12,029 nt of DNA from Planctomycetes bacterium UBA4800 (GCA_002402755.1 DHGK01000141.1:1-12029), one strand, 5' to 3'. Numbered from the stretch's first letter, positions 1-6,619 are shown. The notes: generated from the sequence alone by a model not told the origin. Numbers and translations: made by a program.

Positions 1-549
1 GGCGACTTCACGGCGTGCGTGAGAGACCGCGACCCGCTCTTCATCGACGAAGGCAGTTTCGATTTCGAACGCTCGACGACACTCACGCTCGGGGACGACA
101 CGGCCAATGTGCCCGATTTCGTGGTCGCGATGCCCGATTATCGCCTGCGCCCGGACTCGCCTGCGATCAACACGGGCGTGTCCGCGGGCGCGCCGGCCTA
201 CGACCTTGCGGGTAACGTGCGGCCGTGCGGCGGCGGCGTGGATATTGGCGCCTACGAGAACTGTGTTGCGTGGTTCATGCGTGGTGATGCGAATGCCGAC
301 GGCCTGATCGATGTGGCCGATGCGATCGCCGCAATATACTACTTGTTCGGGGGGCTTGAGCTGCCGTGCATCGCGGCGGTCGATGCGAACGACGACAACG
401 AAATCGATTCGTCGGACGCTATCTTCCTCTTATACCATCTATTCGTTAATGGTGACGCGCCGGCCGCGCCCTTCGGGCGCTGCGGAATCGACACCACGGG
501 CGGTACGCTCGCCTGCGCGACCTACCCGCCGTGTCTGCGCGTCGAGTGA
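1..549 (+). CDS. C-terminal fragment of a secreted beta-helix protein with a dockerin-like tail (5' partial)
   Basis: The reading frame is open at the left edge of the window and ends at TGA 547-549, giving 182 visible residues; the true start lies outside. Residues 52-86 carry the motif that closes many right-handed parallel beta-helix proteins: SPAIN, then D-x-x-G-N-x-R, then DIGAYE. A dockerin-like region follows, with two EF-hand-type calcium loops, D96-x-N98-x-D100 ending at D104 and D128-x-N130-x-D132 ending at D136. Each loop is followed by a hydrophobic helix (AIAAIYYLF and AIFLLYHLF). A cysteine-containing tail (CGID, LACATYPPC) ends the protein. This arrangement recurs at the C-terminus of large exported planctomycete proteins. 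It is probably an extracellular or cell-surface protein, but its catalytic or binding role cannot be judged without the N-terminus. Homology class is fairly certain; whether the dockerin binds any cohesin is unknown. Confidence 0.85.
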   Translation, partial: GDFTACVRDRDPLFIDEGSFDFERSTTLTLGDDTANVPDFVVAMPDYRLRPDSPAINTGVSAGAPAYDLAGNVRPCGGGVDIGAYENCVAWFMRGDANADGLIDVADAIAAIYYLFGGLELPCIAAVDANDDNEIDSSDAIFLLYHLFVNGDAPAAPFGRCGIDTTGGTLACATYPPCLRVE

Positions 550-627
550 GGCCGGCGGGCCGCCACGGTCAGGGTCACGCGGACGGCCGTGCGGGCCGTG
601 CCGGCGTCGCGCAGCCCGGCTGCGTGA

Positions 628-639
628 TGCCGGCCGGCA
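628..639. repeat. 12-bp perfect palindrome upstream of the LURP-one promoter
   Basis: TGCCGGCCGGCA reads identically on both strands. It lies 12 bases upstream of the proposed -35 element of the next gene and 78 bases after the dockerin gene stop. It could be an operator half-pair or part of a termination structure, but no T-tract follows. In DNA this GC-rich such a palindrome can arise by chance, so no function is assigned. Confidence 0.3.
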
Positions 640-651
640 CCCATCCGCCGC

Positions 652-681
652 TTGCCGAGACGGAACGGCGCCGCGTATACT
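652..681 (+). promoter_or_regulatory. Candidate sigma70-type promoter for the LURP-one/zinc-ribbon pair
   Basis: TTGCCG at 652-657 (4 of 6 against TTGACA) is followed after 18 bases by TATACT at 676-681 (5 of 6 against TATAAT). AT-rich hexamers are rare in this DNA, which makes the match more noticeable. Transcription would begin near 688, giving a leader of about 67 bases before the ATG at 755. The rest of the 205-bp gap after the dockerin gene shows no coding potential that I trust. Confidence 0.45.
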
Positions 682-754
682 GTCCGGCGTTGCGGTTCGT
701 TCATGCGGCCTCGGTTTCTGCGATGCCGGCCCGGCAGGCGGAAAGGAGATGCGT

Positions 755-1324
755 ATGGCGTTCGATCTCACGGCGTACACGATCCGCCGGAAGGTCCTCA
801 AGATCTTCGGCGCCAGCTTTCACATCTACGATCCATCGGGAAACGTCGTCGGCTTCAGCAAGCAGAAGGCCTTCAAGCTCAAGGAGGACATCCGAGTCTA
901 TTCCGATGCGTCGATGGCGGAGGAGCTTCTCACGGTCAAGGCCCGCCAGGTCATCGACTTCTCGGCGGCGTACGACATCGTCGATGCCGGGGAGTCCCGG
1001 AAGGTGGGCGCCGCCCGGCGGAAGGGATTCGCATCGATTGTCCAGGACACGTGGGAGATTCTCGATGAGGACGACCGGCCCGTGGCGAAGGTCCGCGAGG
1101 ACAGTCTCGCGCTGGCGCTCGTGCGCCGGTTCCTCTCGAACCTGGTCCCCCAGAAGTTCATGGTGGAAAAGGAAGGCGGCGGCAAGGAGGCGGAGCTGCG
1201 GGTGCGGTTCAACCCGTTCATCTACAAGCTCGATGTCCGGGTCGACCCCGGCGCCACTCTGGACCGCCGCCTGATCCTCGGCGCCGCGGTCCTCGTCTCG
1301 GCCATCGAGGGCCGGCAGAGGTGA
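755..1324 (+). CDS. LURP-one-related (LOR, tubby-like fold) protein
   Basis: This 189-residue protein covers one whole LURP-one-related domain. The family (formerly DUF567) has a tubby/scramblase-like beta-barrel around a hydrophobic C-terminal helix. It opens with the repeated-strand pattern of the family (FHIYDPSGNVVGFSKQKAF, residues 22-40), continues with W100-x-I-x-D-x-x-x-R-P-V-A-K (100-112), and ends with a hydrophobic helix (RRLILGAAVLVSAIEG, 170-185). There is no signal peptide, so it is probably cytoplasmic or peripherally membrane-associated. Biochemical roles of bacterial members are poorly known; phospholipid or membrane-surface interaction is suspected from the scramblase relationship. 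The ATG at 755 was chosen because AAAGGAG (742-748) lies 6 bases upstream; the in-frame ATG at 749 touches the Shine-Dalgarno sequence. The next gene begins 10 bases after the stop, so the two are probably co-transcribed. Confidence 0.85.
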   Translation: MAFDLTAYTIRRKVLKIFGASFHIYDPSGNVVGFSKQKAFKLKEDIRVYSDASMAEELLTVKARQVIDFSAAYDIVDAGESRKVGAARRKGFASIVQDTWEILDEDDRPVAKVREDSLALALVRRFLSNLVPQKFMVEKEGGGKEAELRVRFNPFIYKLDVRVDPGATLDRRLILGAAVLVSAIEGRQR

Positions 1325-1334
1325 TGGGCCGGCG

Positions 1335-1601
1335 ATGCGCAGCCAGATGTGTGCGTCCTGCGGTCACTTCTTCGAGGTCGAGGAGCGGTTCGCCGGCGGG
1401 ATCGTGAACTGTCCCGCATGCGGCCGGGCGACCGAGGTCGCCGGCCTCCGCGATCCCCTCTGGAAGGGACTGGTCATCGCGGCCGTCGTCGGATGGATCG
1501 GGGCGAGCTCCTTCGTCGCCTCGACCTGGGGTCTCGTCCCCGGACTGGCCGCGGCGGCGGCGCTCGGCCTCCTCCTGTGGCTCATCTCGCGCGCGTTCTG
1601 A
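1335..1601 (+). CDS. Small zinc-ribbon protein with two membrane helices
   Basis: This 88-residue protein begins with a compact zinc ribbon: C6-x-x-C9 and C26-x-x-C29, with FAGGIVNCPACG between and around the second pair. Two hydrophobic segments follow, at about 45-63 and 65-85, ending two or three residues before the stop. The likely topology is a cytoplasmic zinc ribbon on a helical hairpin in the inner membrane. Zinc ribbons of this form, with a basic or glycine turn before the second CxxC, are common in planctomycete membrane proteins; no enzymatic function is implied. It starts 10 bases after the LURP-one stop, and the upstream GAGG (1318-1321) is distant, so translation may depend on the preceding gene. 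An in-frame ATG at 1347 would remove four residues. The gene faces the convergent GH99-like gene, with 43 bases between them and no convincing terminator. Confidence 0.75.
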   Translation: MRSQMCASCGHFFEVEERFAGGIVNCPACGRATEVAGLRDPLWKGLVIAAVVGWIGASSFVASTWGLVPGLAAAAALGLLLWLISRAF

Positions 1602-1644
1602 AAGCGCAGCGCGCGCATCCGCGGCATCCGGGGCCGTCGAGCGC

Positions 1645-3423
1645 CTACTCGGCCGCGTAGCGGTAGCGGAAGCGACCGCCGGGCGCGACATCACCGCACG
1701 TGTGGAAATCCATGATCTCGCCCGGGCGGAGCGCGCCGTCGACCCACTTAAAGTCGATCGCGACCGCGGTGCCCTCGGGCAGGCCGAGGGCCGCGCGCGG
1801 GATCGCGAGGTGGAGCTCGTTCCCGCCCGCCCGAAAGGCGATGCGCGCCGTCTTCTTCCAGTTCCACGCGCCGTCGTGCTTCTCGAGCCACACGCCCCCG
1901 TCCGGGTCGGCCGCGCGGTTCGCGATCCACTCGTAGCCCTCCCAGCCGGTCGCGGCGCTCCGGTCGGCGTCGATGAGAAGCCACATCCAGGGGTCGCTTC
2001 CGCGCGGCGCGAGCGGCGCGCGGACGCGCACGTAGAAGTAGAGGTTGCGGGCGTCGCGCGCGACCTTGGCGGCGGCGATGTCGTTGCGGCCGCTTGCGTC
2101 GGCGTATGCCGTGCCGCCCGTGCCGGCAGAGTTGCGCGGCATCGTCTCGCCGGCGTGATCGAGGAACTCGGGCGCCACCGCGCGCCAGGCGTCGAACGCG
2201 CCGTCGATGGCGATCGTCGCCGGCGCGGAGGCGGCCGGGAGCGTCGGCGCGCCCTTGTAGCGCCGGACGCCGGCGACGAGCTGGTAGTAGTAGTTGTCGC
2301 CGTGCCCGCCGCGCATGGGCTCGATGTCGCGGCTGAATTCCCGGTCGAACTGATCGACGAAGACGAGCGGGCCGCCGGCGGCGCCCCAGCGCCCTGCGAT
2401 CCACTCGTTCCAGCCGGTCACCATGACGAACGGCGGATCGAGCTCGTACGCGCGCTTCCACTGCTCCTGGAAGTTGCAGCCGCGGTCGGCGGCGCCGGGC
2501 GCCCGGTCCTGCCGCCCGTCGTGGAAGCTCCGCCCGCGCGCATTGCCCTCGCTCATGTTCGTCACCTTGCCGTCGGCGGCGCGCAGGTTCTGGGCGACCG
2601 AGACGTTGACCTGCTCGGGTTTCGCGGGGTCGTCGGTGTAGCCGTAGGGCTGCGGATACGTCGCTTCCCAGTGCCATGCATGGGGTGTGTTGACCATCTC
2701 GAACGGCCAGTGGGCGCGGCGCAGCGTAAAGAACTCGCGCACCTCGGGGCTTGCCTGCGCGGGGTCGCACAGAAGGAGCGGTTTCCCGTCCCAGACGAAC
2801 CACAGGTCCCGGAAGAGCCCCGGCGCGTAGAGGTCCGCGTAGAGCTTCTGCGCCGTCCGGCCGGCGTTCGTGTTCACCATGAAGGCGATGCGCGGGGTGG
2901 CGTCTCCCGCGCGGCGTACGTCCATGAAGACCTCGCAGAGCTTCTCGTAGACGCGGCGGTACGTCAAGGCGTTCGTGGCGTCCATGATCAGGACGTCGAT
3001 GCCGGCATCGGAGAGAAGGTGCGCGTGGCGCCTGAGCACCCATGGATCGGTGGGCAGGTAGTAGCCGAAGAGCGGCTCGGCCCAGTAGTGGTACGTGCCG
3101 ATCGGTCCCCAGAGCGGCGAGTCGGGTTTCTTCGCGGCGCCGGGGTCCGCGGCGATGATCCTGGCGACATCGTACGGCCCCTCGCCGCCGGGGCGTCCCG
3201 GCCCGACATGCTCGTGCCACAGGAAATAGAAGATGCCGGCATGGCGCCCCGGCCGCGGGGCGCCGCATTCGGCGGCGAGCGGAAGATCGCGCCCGAGCGC
3301 ATCGACGGCCGGCCAGGGTGAGCCGGGGCAGCCATCGGGCGCGGCCTGCGCACGCGCCGTCGCGGCGGCGAGCACACAGCATGCGAGGAAACGGAGACGG
3401 CGGCGGCGGGATGCGTTGCTCAT
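1645..3423 (-). CDS. Secreted GH99/WbsX-like TIM-barrel protein with C-terminal CBM9-like domain
   Basis: The protein has 592 residues. Residues 1-27 form a Sec signal (RRRR, hydrophobic core, cleavage near ARAQA). Residues about 60-395 resemble the GH99/GH71/WbsX class of glycan-processing barrels: GIFYFLWHEH (63-72), GTYHYWAEP (109-117), DAGIDVLIMDATNA (139-152), and the hallmark VTGWNEW (335-341), whose Glu is the obvious active-site candidate. Residues about 402-590 resemble a CBM9/DOMON-like sandwich: IDGAFDAWRAV, LYFYVRVRAP, MWLLIDAD and late aromatic residues. The likely role is cleavage or binding of a polysaccharide outside the cytoplasm; the substrate is not predictable by eye. The start at 3423 is chosen because the signal peptide begins there; an upstream in-frame extension to 3525 is arginine/alanine-rich and lacks signal character. 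The isomerase-like gene lies 98 bases upstream on the same strand. Catalytic activity is inferred, not shown. Confidence 0.75.
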   Translation of the reverse strand: MSNASRRRRLRFLACCVLAAATARAQAAPDGCPGSPWPAVDALGRDLPLAAECGAPRPGRHAGIFYFLWHEHVGPGRPGGEGPYDVARIIAADPGAAKKPDSPLWGPIGTYHYWAEPLFGYYLPTDPWVLRRHAHLLSDAGIDVLIMDATNALTYRRVYEKLCEVFMDVRRAGDATPRIAFMVNTNAGRTAQKLYADLYAPGLFRDLWFVWDGKPLLLCDPAQASPEVREFFTLRRAHWPFEMVNTPHAWHWEATYPQPYGYTDDPAKPEQVNVSVAQNLRAADGKVTNMSEGNARGRSFHDGRQDRAPGAADRGCNFQEQWKRAYELDPPFVMVTGWNEWIAGRWGAAGGPLVFVDQFDREFSRDIEPMRGGHGDNYYYQLVAGVRRYKGAPTLPAASAPATIAIDGAFDAWRAVAPEFLDHAGETMPRNSAGTGGTAYADASGRNDIAAAKVARDARNLYFYVRVRAPLAPRGSDPWMWLLIDADRSAATGWEGYEWIANRAADPDGGVWLEKHDGAWNWKKTARIAFRAGGNELHLAIPRAALGLPEGTAVAIDFKWVDGALRPGEIMDFHTCGDVAPGGRFRYRYAAE

Positions 3424-3431
3424 GAATGCCG

Positions 3432-3437
3432 ATTGTA
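3432..3437 (-). promoter_or_regulatory. Candidate -10 element directly before the GH99-like gene
   Basis: On the minus strand, TACAAT (5 of 6 against TATAAT) ends only 8 bases before the ATG at 3423, so transcription would start 0-2 bases before the start codon. No Shine-Dalgarno sequence lies between them. No good -35 hexamer is present at 16-18 bases; instead a short stem, CCGCA/TGCGG (3450-3467), lies there. If real, this would give a leaderless mRNA, separate from any read-through from the isomerase-like gene. Confidence 0.35.
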
Positions 3438-3521
3438 CAAGGAGAGCGTCCGCATTGCCGAGTGCGGGAGGCGATGCCTTCGGCGCGGAGACCCGTGCAG
3501 CCGCGGTCGCGCGCGGCGCGC

Positions 3522-4427
3522 TCACACGAGCGTCTCCAGGAACGCCTTGGCCTGCCGCAGATCCTCGTAGAGCTGCGGCCCCGAGATCTCGCGCTCGATG
3601 ATCACGGGGCCGGCGTAGCCGTGCGCCTTCAGCCGCGCGAAAAAGCGCGGGAAGTCGACGGCGCCCTTGCCGAGCGGCGTCTCCTTGCCGAGGTTCCGGG
3701 GGTCAGTCGGGTAGAGGCCGTCCTTGACGTTCACGGCCTTGAGGTGCGCGCCGTACACATCGAGCGCGTGCACGGGATGGCCCTTGCCGTACATGATCAG
3801 GTTGGCGGTGTCCAGGCCCACCCCCTGATTCTCGAGCCCCACATCGATGATCGTGCGAAGAAGGGTCACGGGGGTCTCCTGGCCCGCGTGGTAGAGGAAC
3901 GTCTGTCCGTTCGCGCGGCAGTGCGCCGCAAGCTCGCGAATCGCATCGACCGTTTCGCGGTACAGGGGGTCGTTGGGGTTCTCGGGGATGAAACCGCAGT
4001 GCGTCTCGAACGCCGGAATGCCGCAGCGCTTCGCGAAGTCGGAGGCTTCCTTGAGCGCATCGATGCGCCGGCGGCGCCACTCGCGCGGCACAAGGCCGAT
4101 CGTCTCGGGGCCCCGGTAGAAATCGTAGACCTGCGGCCCGGGGCCCGACGCGAAGAGCGCGGTCGCGAAGAGCCCGCGGCGCTCGAGCGCGTCGCGGACG
4201 GCTGCGGCGAGCGCGTCGCCGAACGAGTTGAGGTAGATCTCGCAACAGGAGAAGCCCAATTCCTGAACCTTCGCGAGGGAAGCGTCCGGATCCTTCGGGT
4301 CGAGGTAGACGAACATCCCGAGCGCCCGGCGCGGGGAGGCGGTACGTTCGGCGCCGTGAAGCGCGCACGCCGAGGCGGCGGCGCAGGCGGTCGCGAGAAA
4401 CACGCGTCGTCCGGATTCTTGTTGCAT
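3522..4427 (-). CDS. Tat-exported sugar phosphate isomerase/epimerase-like TIM barrel (AP endonuclease 2 family fold)
   Basis: This 301-residue protein has the xylose-isomerase-like TIM barrel shared by sugar isomerases, epimerases and newer keto-glycoside lyases. The N-terminus GRRVFLATA (6-14) followed by alanine-rich sequence is a twin-arginine-type export signal, so it probably folds in the cytoplasm and acts in the periplasm. Likely metal-site residues are E184 (HAGQE), D206 (GLDTAN), H228 (AHLKAVNVKDG) and E278 (VIIERE); E63 and E141 end earlier barrel strands. Because it is exported, a phosphorylated substrate is unlikely; a free sugar, keto sugar or glycoside fits better. The start is supported by GGGAG (minus strand, 4440-4436) 8 bases upstream. 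The ThuA gene is divergent, and the GH99-like gene follows 98 bases downstream. Exact reaction is unknown; isomerase, epimerase or 1,2-lyase are all possible. Confidence 0.8.
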   Translation of the reverse strand: MQQESGRRVFLATACAAASACALHGAERTASPRRALGMFVYLDPKDPDASLAKVQELGFSCCEIYLNSFGDALAAAVRDALERRGLFATALFASGPGPQVYDFYRGPETIGLVPREWRRRRIDALKEASDFAKRCGIPAFETHCGFIPENPNDPLYRETVDAIRELAAHCRANGQTFLYHAGQETPVTLLRTIIDVGLENQGVGLDTANLIMYGKGHPVHALDVYGAHLKAVNVKDGLYPTDPRNLGKETPLGKGAVDFPRFFARLKAHGYAGPVIIEREISGPQLYEDLRQAKAFLETLV

Positions 4428-4453
4428 GGCATGGGCTCCCTGTGGCGGCACAC

Positions 4454-4462
4454 ATCGTACCA
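4454..4462 (-). promoter_or_regulatory. Candidate extended -10 promoter for the isomerase-like gene
   Basis: On the minus strand TGGTACGAT combines an extended -10 TGn with TACGAT (4 of 6). It lies 26 bases upstream of the ATG at 4427, leaving room for the GGGAG ribosome site. There is no consensus -35; that position is occupied by the inverted repeat at 4460-4488, which would suit an operator. Confidence 0.3.
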
Positions 4463-4488
4463 CGGAGGCGCGCGCGCCGTCTCCGTGG
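4460..4488. repeat. Perfect 8-bp inverted repeat in the isomerase/ThuA divergent promoter region
   Basis: CCACGGAG (4460-4467) and CTCCGTGG (4481-4488) are exact reverse complements separated by 13 bases. The stem can extend inward by three more pairs (one G-T), leaving a 7-base loop. It lies 33 bases upstream of the isomerase-like start and 90 bases upstream of the ThuA start, abutting the proposed minus-strand -10. It could be an operator for a dimeric regulator or an RNA hairpin in either leader; no regulator gene is in the window. Confidence 0.5.
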
Positions 4489-4513
4489 CGGGGGTGGCGC
4501 GCGTCTTCCCGTC

Positions 4514-4542
4514 TTGTCCTGCGCGCCGCGTTTGACTACCAT
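4514..4542 (+). promoter_or_regulatory. Weak candidate promoter for the ThuA gene
   Basis: TTGTCC (4514-4519, 4 of 6) and TACCAT (4537-4542, 4 of 6) are separated by 17 bases. The predicted transcript would start near 4549, giving a leader of about 30 bases with AGGGAGGA before the ATG. A nearby TTGACT (4532-4537) has no matching -10 at the right distance. Confidence 0.3.
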
Positions 4543-4578
4543 CATTGCATAGGACCTTCGAAACCAGGGAGGACGAGC

Positions 4579-5400
4579 ATGGTGCGACTTCTGCATGCGG
4601 CGGTGATGGCGGGCGCGCTTGCGGCGGGCGCCGGCGCGGCCGAGACGAAGATCGTGCTTGTCGCCGGCGGGCCGAGCCACGGGCCCGGGACGCACGAGCA
4701 CCGCGCGGGAATGCTGCTTCTGGCCAAGTGCCTGGAGCAGACCCCCGGCATCAAGGCCATCGTTGTCGAGAACGGCTGGCCGAAGGACGGCGACGAGGCG
4801 GCCGTGTTCGAGAACGCGAAGACGGTGGCGTTCTTCATGGACGGCGGCGGCGGCCAGCCCATGCTGCGGGGCGCGCGCCTCGACGCCATGAAGAAGCTCA
4901 TGGCGGACGGCGTCGGCCTCGTGTGCATCCACTACACGGTGGACGTGCCGAAGGGCCCGCTCGCCGATCTCATGCTCGAGTGGCTCGGCGGCTACTACGA
5001 GGGCGGCTACTCGCGCAATCCGACGAACACCGTCGAGGTCAAGCCCGTTGCGAAGGATCACCCCATCACGCGCGGCCTGAAGCCGGTCGTCATGACCGAC
5101 GAGTTCTACTACAAGATCAGGTTCCGCCCCGGCGACACGCGCGTGACGAATATCCTGCGCATGACCCCCCCGGACAAGCCGGACGAGGGCGAGCAGACGA
5201 TCGCGTGGGCGATCGAGCGCGCGAACGGCGGCCGCTCCTTCGGCTTCACCGGCGGGCACTTCCACACGAACTGGGGCGTTCCCGAGTTCCGCCGGCTGGT
5301 CCTCAACGCGCTCGTCTGGACCGCGAAGCTCGAGGTTCCCGAGGGCGGCGTTCAATCGACCGTCACGGACGAGGATCTTCAGAGGAACGTCCGGAAGTAG
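4579..5400 (+). CDS. Secreted ThuA-domain protein
   Basis: The protein has 273 residues. Residues 1-21 form a Sec-type signal peptide (AGALAAGAGAAE around the cleavage site). The mature part is one ThuA (trehalose-utilization type) domain with a class I glutamine-amidotransferase-like fold: KIVLVAGGPSHG (24-35), HEHRAG (39-44), FFMDGGGGQP (85-94), VCIHYTVDVP (115-124), and a C-terminal GFTGGHFHTNWG (222-233) that is typical of the family. The cysteine nucleophile of true amidotransferases is not obvious, as is usual for ThuA proteins, whose biochemistry is largely unsettled; members recur beside Gfo/Idh oxidoreductases and sugar isomerases in Planctomycetota and Bacteroidota sugar loci. The start is fixed by AGGGAGGA (4566-4573) 5 bases before the ATG. 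The last 38 bases overlap the convergent GH43 gene. Confidence 0.85.
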   Translation: MVRLLHAAVMAGALAAGAGAAETKIVLVAGGPSHGPGTHEHRAGMLLLAKCLEQTPGIKAIVVENGWPKDGDEAAVFENAKTVAFFMDGGGGQPMLRGARLDAMKKLMADGVGLVCIHYTVDVPKGPLADLMLEWLGGYYEGGYSRNPTNTVEVKPVAKDHPITRGLKPVVMTDEFYYKIRFRPGDTRVTNILRMTPPDKPDEGEQTIAWAIERANGGRSFGFTGGHFHTNWGVPEFRRLVLNALVWTAKLEVPEGGVQSTVTDEDLQRNVRK

Positions 5401-6499
5401 GCGCGGGATTCTCGGGCGCGGCCGGTGCGGCGGGCGTCGCGGCCGGCGGCGAGATCATGGGGCCCGCGACGGGCCATCCATCGGCGTCCCAGGAGAGCGT
5501 GCGGACGGCAAGCGAGGGAAGTCCGTCGCGGGACGCGTCGTAGAAGTGATAGCTCAGGTACGTGCTCCCCTGCGCCTGGAGCACACCCGCGTGGCCGGGT
5601 CCTATGAAGCGGTCGGCGCGATCCAGAAACAGGCTGCCGCCGTCATCGCGCAGGTCGCGGCCGGCGCGATCGAGGTACGGGCCGGTGATGTCCGGGCTGC
5701 GCCCGACCACGATGACGTACGTGCTTCGCACGCCGCGGCAGCAGAGGCCCCAGTTGACGAAGAGGTAGTACTCGCCGCCGCGCGCGACGATGCACGGCGC
5801 CTCGATCTCGCGGTGTGCGGCCAGGGCGTGCACGGGCCCGCCGGGAGCGGCGCGCAGTCCCGACGCGCGATCCAGCTCGACGAGCTTGATGCCGCTCCAG
5901 AACGATCCGAAGGCGAGCCACAGGCGGTTGTCGGCGTCGAGGACGACGCTCGGGTCGATGGCGTTGAAGTCGTCGGCCGGCGACGAGCGGATCACGATGC
6001 CCGCATCCTTCCAGCCGAAACGCGGGTCCGCGGGATCGAGCGCCGGCGTCACGGCGAGCGCGATCGCCGACGTGTTCTTGCCCCACGTCGAGACTGAGTA
6101 GTACAGGAGATAACGCCCATCGAGAAGGATCACGTCGGGGGCCCAGAAGTGGCCCCGGTGGCCCGGCAGGAACTCCCGCACCCACGCGGGGGCCGCGGCG
6201 AAGACCCGCGGGCCAGGCGTCCATGCGATGAGATCCTTGGACCGCCAGGACTGGATTCCGGTGCCGGTCGAGAAGACCCAGTACTCGCCGGCGCAGCGCA
6301 CGATCGTCGAGGGGTCGTGCATCCGCTCTCGAGCCCGATCACTGGCCCTGTCCTTCGACGGCGGCGCGGCGGGAGGCTCCGCCGCGGCGGGGCGGGTCGG
6401 CGGCGGCGGCGGCGCGGCGCCTTCGCCGGGAGATGCGGCGCGGGCCGAGCACGCGGCGAGGGCCGCGAGCACCACGACCGAGGGCATGCGTGCGTTCAT
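5363..6499 (-). CDS. GH43 family lipoprotein, arabinan endo-1,5-alpha-L-arabinosidase-like
   Basis: This 378-residue protein starts with a lipoprotein signal whose lipobox is L14-A-A-C17. A proline/alanine-rich linker (about 28-48) follows, and then a five-bladed GH43 propeller. The catalytic triad is intact: D62 in MHDPS (general base), D182 in NAIDPS (pKa modulator) and E233 in EIEAPCI (general acid). H303 in GPGHAG matches the metal-coordinating histidine of arabinanases. Other family signatures are FWAPDVILLDGRYLLYYS (118-135), FGSFWSGIKL (197-206) and SYHFYDA (316-322). It most likely cleaves alpha-1,5-arabinan at the cell surface or in the periplasm, although a related GH43 specificity is possible. 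The start at 6499 is supported by AGGTG 8 bases upstream and by the signal peptide. After the propeller ends near residue 349, a low-complexity P/A/S tail runs into the 38-bp overlap with the ThuA gene. Confidence 0.88.
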   Translation of the reverse strand: MNARMPSVVVLAALAACSARAASPGEGAAPPPPPTRPAAAEPPAAPPSKDRASDRARERMHDPSTIVRCAGEYWVFSTGTGIQSWRSKDLIAWTPGPRVFAAAPAWVREFLPGHRGHFWAPDVILLDGRYLLYYSVSTWGKNTSAIALAVTPALDPADPRFGWKDAGIVIRSSPADDFNAIDPSVVLDADNRLWLAFGSFWSGIKLVELDRASGLRAAPGGPVHALAAHREIEAPCIVARGGEYYLFVNWGLCCRGVRSTYVIVVGRSPDITGPYLDRAGRDLRDDGGSLFLDRADRFIGPGHAGVLQAQGSTYLSYHFYDASRDGLPSLAVRTLSWDADGWPVAGPMISPPAATPAAPAAPENPAPTSGRSSEDPRP

Positions 6500-6536
6500 G
6501 ACGGAGCACCTGTGCAGGAGGCCGGACGGCGCACGC

Positions 6537-6559
6537 GCCGGGCGCACGCCGGGCGGCAC
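6537..6559. repeat. Tandem 11/12-bp imperfect repeat in the GH43 leader
   Basis: GCCGGGCGCAC (6537-6547) is followed directly by GCCGGGCGGCAC (6548-6559), which differs by one inserted G. The repeat lies between the proposed GH43 -10 element and the GH43 start. It may be a regulator site or just a slippage product in GC-rich DNA. Confidence 0.35.
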
Positions 6560-6569
6560 GCACGCCGCC

Positions 6570-6598
6570 ATCATACTCGATCGCGGTTGACTCGCGAA
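6570..6598 (-). promoter_or_regulatory. Candidate promoter for the GH43 gene
   Basis: On the minus strand, TATGAT (6575-6570, 5 of 6) is preceded after 17 bases by TTCGCG (6598-6593, 3 of 6). The transcript would start near 6564 and carry a leader of about 65 bases. The -10 match is good and the -35 poor. This 222-bp divergent region contains no gene that I can support. Confidence 0.3.
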
Positions 6599-6619
6599 CG
6601 GAATCATGCACACTATACG
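6587..6619 (+). promoter_or_regulatory. Possible promoter region for the oxidoreductase/HEAT operon
   Basis: TTGACT (6587-6592, 5 of 6) is a good -35-like hexamer. The AT-rich stretch CACTATACG downstream offers CACTAT at an 18-base spacing (3 of 6) or TATACG at a 21-base spacing, which is too long for a standard promoter. The elements overlap the proposed GH43 promoter on the other strand. The assignment is weak, but this is the only AT-rich patch before the operon. Confidence 0.22.

Noticed and set aside
1602..1644. Possible terminator hairpin (GGCCGTCGAG / CTCGGCC) between convergent genes
   Set aside because: The stem needs a three-base bulge and has no T-tract on either strand.
1702..3321. 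A 539-codon open frame on the plus strand opposite the GH99-like gene
   Set aside because: Composition is dominated by R, A, V and G with no motif, while the minus strand holds a signal peptide, VTGWNEW and a CBM9-like domain.
3424..3525. Upstream in-frame start at 3525 for the GH99-like gene
   Set aside because: It would place 34 extra residues before an otherwise well-formed signal peptide and has no ribosome site.
3703..5355. A 550-codon minus-strand open frame spanning the isomerase and ThuA genes
   Set aside because: It crosses the divergent promoter region and lies out of frame or antisense to both genes; no domain is visible.
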